Source of the DNA: an uncultured Holophagales bacterium
Lineage (GTDB): Bacteria > Acidobacteriota > Thermoanaerobaculia > UBA5066
Length of the DNA: 6,381 bases
NCBI GenBank assembly: GCA_937927565.1
Contig: CALBDV010000482.1
Location: 1 to 6,381, forward strand
Direction of reading: 5' to 3'
Numbering within the stretch: the stretch's first letter is position 1; each line of letters opens with the position of its first letter. The position numbers and the translations under genes were made by a program. Positions 5,572-6,381 of the stretch are shown here, piece by piece. The notes below the pieces were generated by a model. That model saw only the letters and a program-made list of their open reading frames with translations. It made no database searches and was not told where the DNA came from.

Positions 5572-6351
5572 ATGACGAACCGAGAAGAAGCTCCGCCCAC
5601 CGATTCCCCCGACGACACGATCGCCTTCGAGCGGACCTTCGACGACGGGGAACGGCTCGTCCTGCGCGACGAGCCGACCGACGGCACGCCGGCCGCGATC
5701 ATCGCCCTCGACACGGCCAGCTGCACCGGCACGGAGTGCCTCTGCCACGAGGTGGAGCTGCTGGCGCAGCCGCTGACGCTCGTCGACGGGGAGCTCGTCG
5801 AGGGCGACGGCGTACCGCTCCAGGCGCTCATGGATGCCGAATCAGGCGCGATCTCGGTCGAGAGCGAGCCGGAGCCCGGGAGCGACGAGGCGGTTCTCCT
5901 CGGCCGTCTCCGCAGGCTCGTCCAGGGAGAGATGCTCGAGCTCCTTCAGGACCGGTGGCGGCGTGGACGCCGGCAGGATGACCCGGACGAATGGAAGGAG
6001 ACCGACTGGAGCGGCATCGATCTGGAAGCGATGGTCCCCTTCCTCGAGATCTTCCCGAGCCGGTGGGACCTCTCGGTCTCGCTGGACGGGCACAAGTACT
6101 GGATCGTCGACTTCTGGTGCCTGACGCCCGACTGCCCCTGCACGCAGGTCGCGCTCGATTTCCTCTCGACCCGGGACGACTCCTCCGAGCATCTCGTGGT
6201 CGACCTCGAGACGGGCCGGCCTGACGACCCGGAGGCGAACGAGACCGCACTGAGGCTGTGGGCCGCGCTCTGCGAAGACCCCACGGCCCTGGACGAGCTC
6301 GAGGCGCGACGTCGAGCCACGCGGCGCGTCGCACCGGAGATCCCCAGGTAG
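5572..6351 (+). CDS. protein of unknown function with two C-x4-C-x-C motifs, probable metal binding
   Basis: 259 acidic residues with no signal peptide or membrane segment, so probably cytoplasmic. I do not recognise a named family with confidence. Two similar cysteine motifs stand out: CTGTECLCH (C51, C56, C58, with H59) and CLTPDCPCT (C183, C188, C190). Each follows a hydrophobic strand ending in Asp (IIALD, WIVDF) and precedes V-x-L, and each is followed by a short strand and an acidic turn (ISVESEPEP, LVVDLETGRP). This suggests an internal duplication with two metal or structural cysteine clusters. Between them lie a likely helix (about 106-125, rich in Leu and Arg, ending RWRRGRR) and a Trp/Asp-rich segment. 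No catalytic motif is seen. The start at 5572 is preferred by ribosome-site spacing; an in-frame ATG at 5524 would add 16 Arg-rich residues. The gene is divergent from glgC across 161 bp. Function is unknown; a zinc-binding or SEC-C-associated type of protein is one guess. Confidence 0.82.
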   Translation: MTNREEAPPTDSPDDTIAFERTFDDGERLVLRDEPTDGTPAAIIALDTASCTGTECLCHEVELLAQPLTLVDGELVEGDGVPLQALMDAESGAISVESEPEPGSDEAVLLGRLRRLVQGEMLELLQDRWRRGRRQDDPDEWKETDWSGIDLEAMVPFLEIFPSRWDLSVSLDGHKYWIVDFWCLTPDCPCTQVALDFLSTRDDSSEHLVVDLETGRPDDPEANETALRLWAALCEDPTALDELEARRRATRRVAPEIPR

Positions 6352-6381
6352 GGATCCGCCGACGACCTCCCCGTTTTCTCC
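6352..6381. other. 30-bp right edge without recognised features
   Basis: This follows the stop of the cysteine-motif gene. No hairpin, gene start or repeat is visible in this short stretch. Confidence 0.6.

Noticed and set aside
1..6381. A new defence, biosynthetic or mobile-element system
   Set aside because: There are no nucleases, helicases, transposases, integrases, toxin-antitoxin pairs, CRISPR repeats or biosynthetic clusters. Apart from glgC, the genes are a secreted scaffold protein, a small binding-fold protein, an unassigned cysteine-motif protein and a fragment.

Overview
The window is GC-rich (clearly above 60%), with closely spaced protein-coding genes on both strands. It holds four complete genes, plus the first 52 codons of a fifth that runs off the left edge. 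The organism looks like a high-GC environmental bacterium. The large secreted protein combines an Asp-box beta-propeller, a 'TSPNGGE' domain, a BACON domain and a C-terminal 'YTSEL...LTN / CGLR.N.T.RSN' module. From memory that style is typical of Acidobacteriota (Thermoanaerobaculia/Holophagae-like genomes). This is an inference from protein style; there is no rRNA or marker gene to confirm it.

Layout from left to right. At 1-158 (minus) is the 5' end of a gene for an exported protein, of which little more than the signal peptide is visible. At 159-401 is a divergent intergenic region with a strong palindrome and candidate promoters. At 402-3428 (plus) is a 1008-residue secreted multidomain protein. 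It converges, over a 35-bp gap with an inverted repeat, on a small cytoplasmic protein at 3464-3937 (minus) that resembles a discoidin-like carbohydrate-binding fold. At 3938-4108 is a gap with a compact hairpin behind the next gene. At 4109-5410 (minus) is glgC, ADP-glucose pyrophosphorylase, the committed step of bacterial glycogen synthesis. At 5411-5571 is a second divergent region. At 5572-6351 (plus) is a 259-residue protein of unknown function with two matching C-x4-C-x-C motifs, probably a metal-binding pair.

How the genes may work together. Only glgC has a firm biochemical role. The small discoidin-like gene lies downstream of glgC on the same strand and could be co-transcribed, but the 171-bp gap makes this uncertain. 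The large secreted protein is built entirely from adhesion and interaction modules with no recognised catalytic domain. It and the partial exported gene share a divergent regulatory region. No mobile element, CRISPR array, tRNA, rRNA or phage gene was seen. I do not see a convincing new defence or biosynthetic system. The items most worth follow-up are the duplicated C-terminal module of the secreted protein, the two-motif cysteine protein, and a GlgC that lacks the classic fructose-1,6-bisphosphate site.
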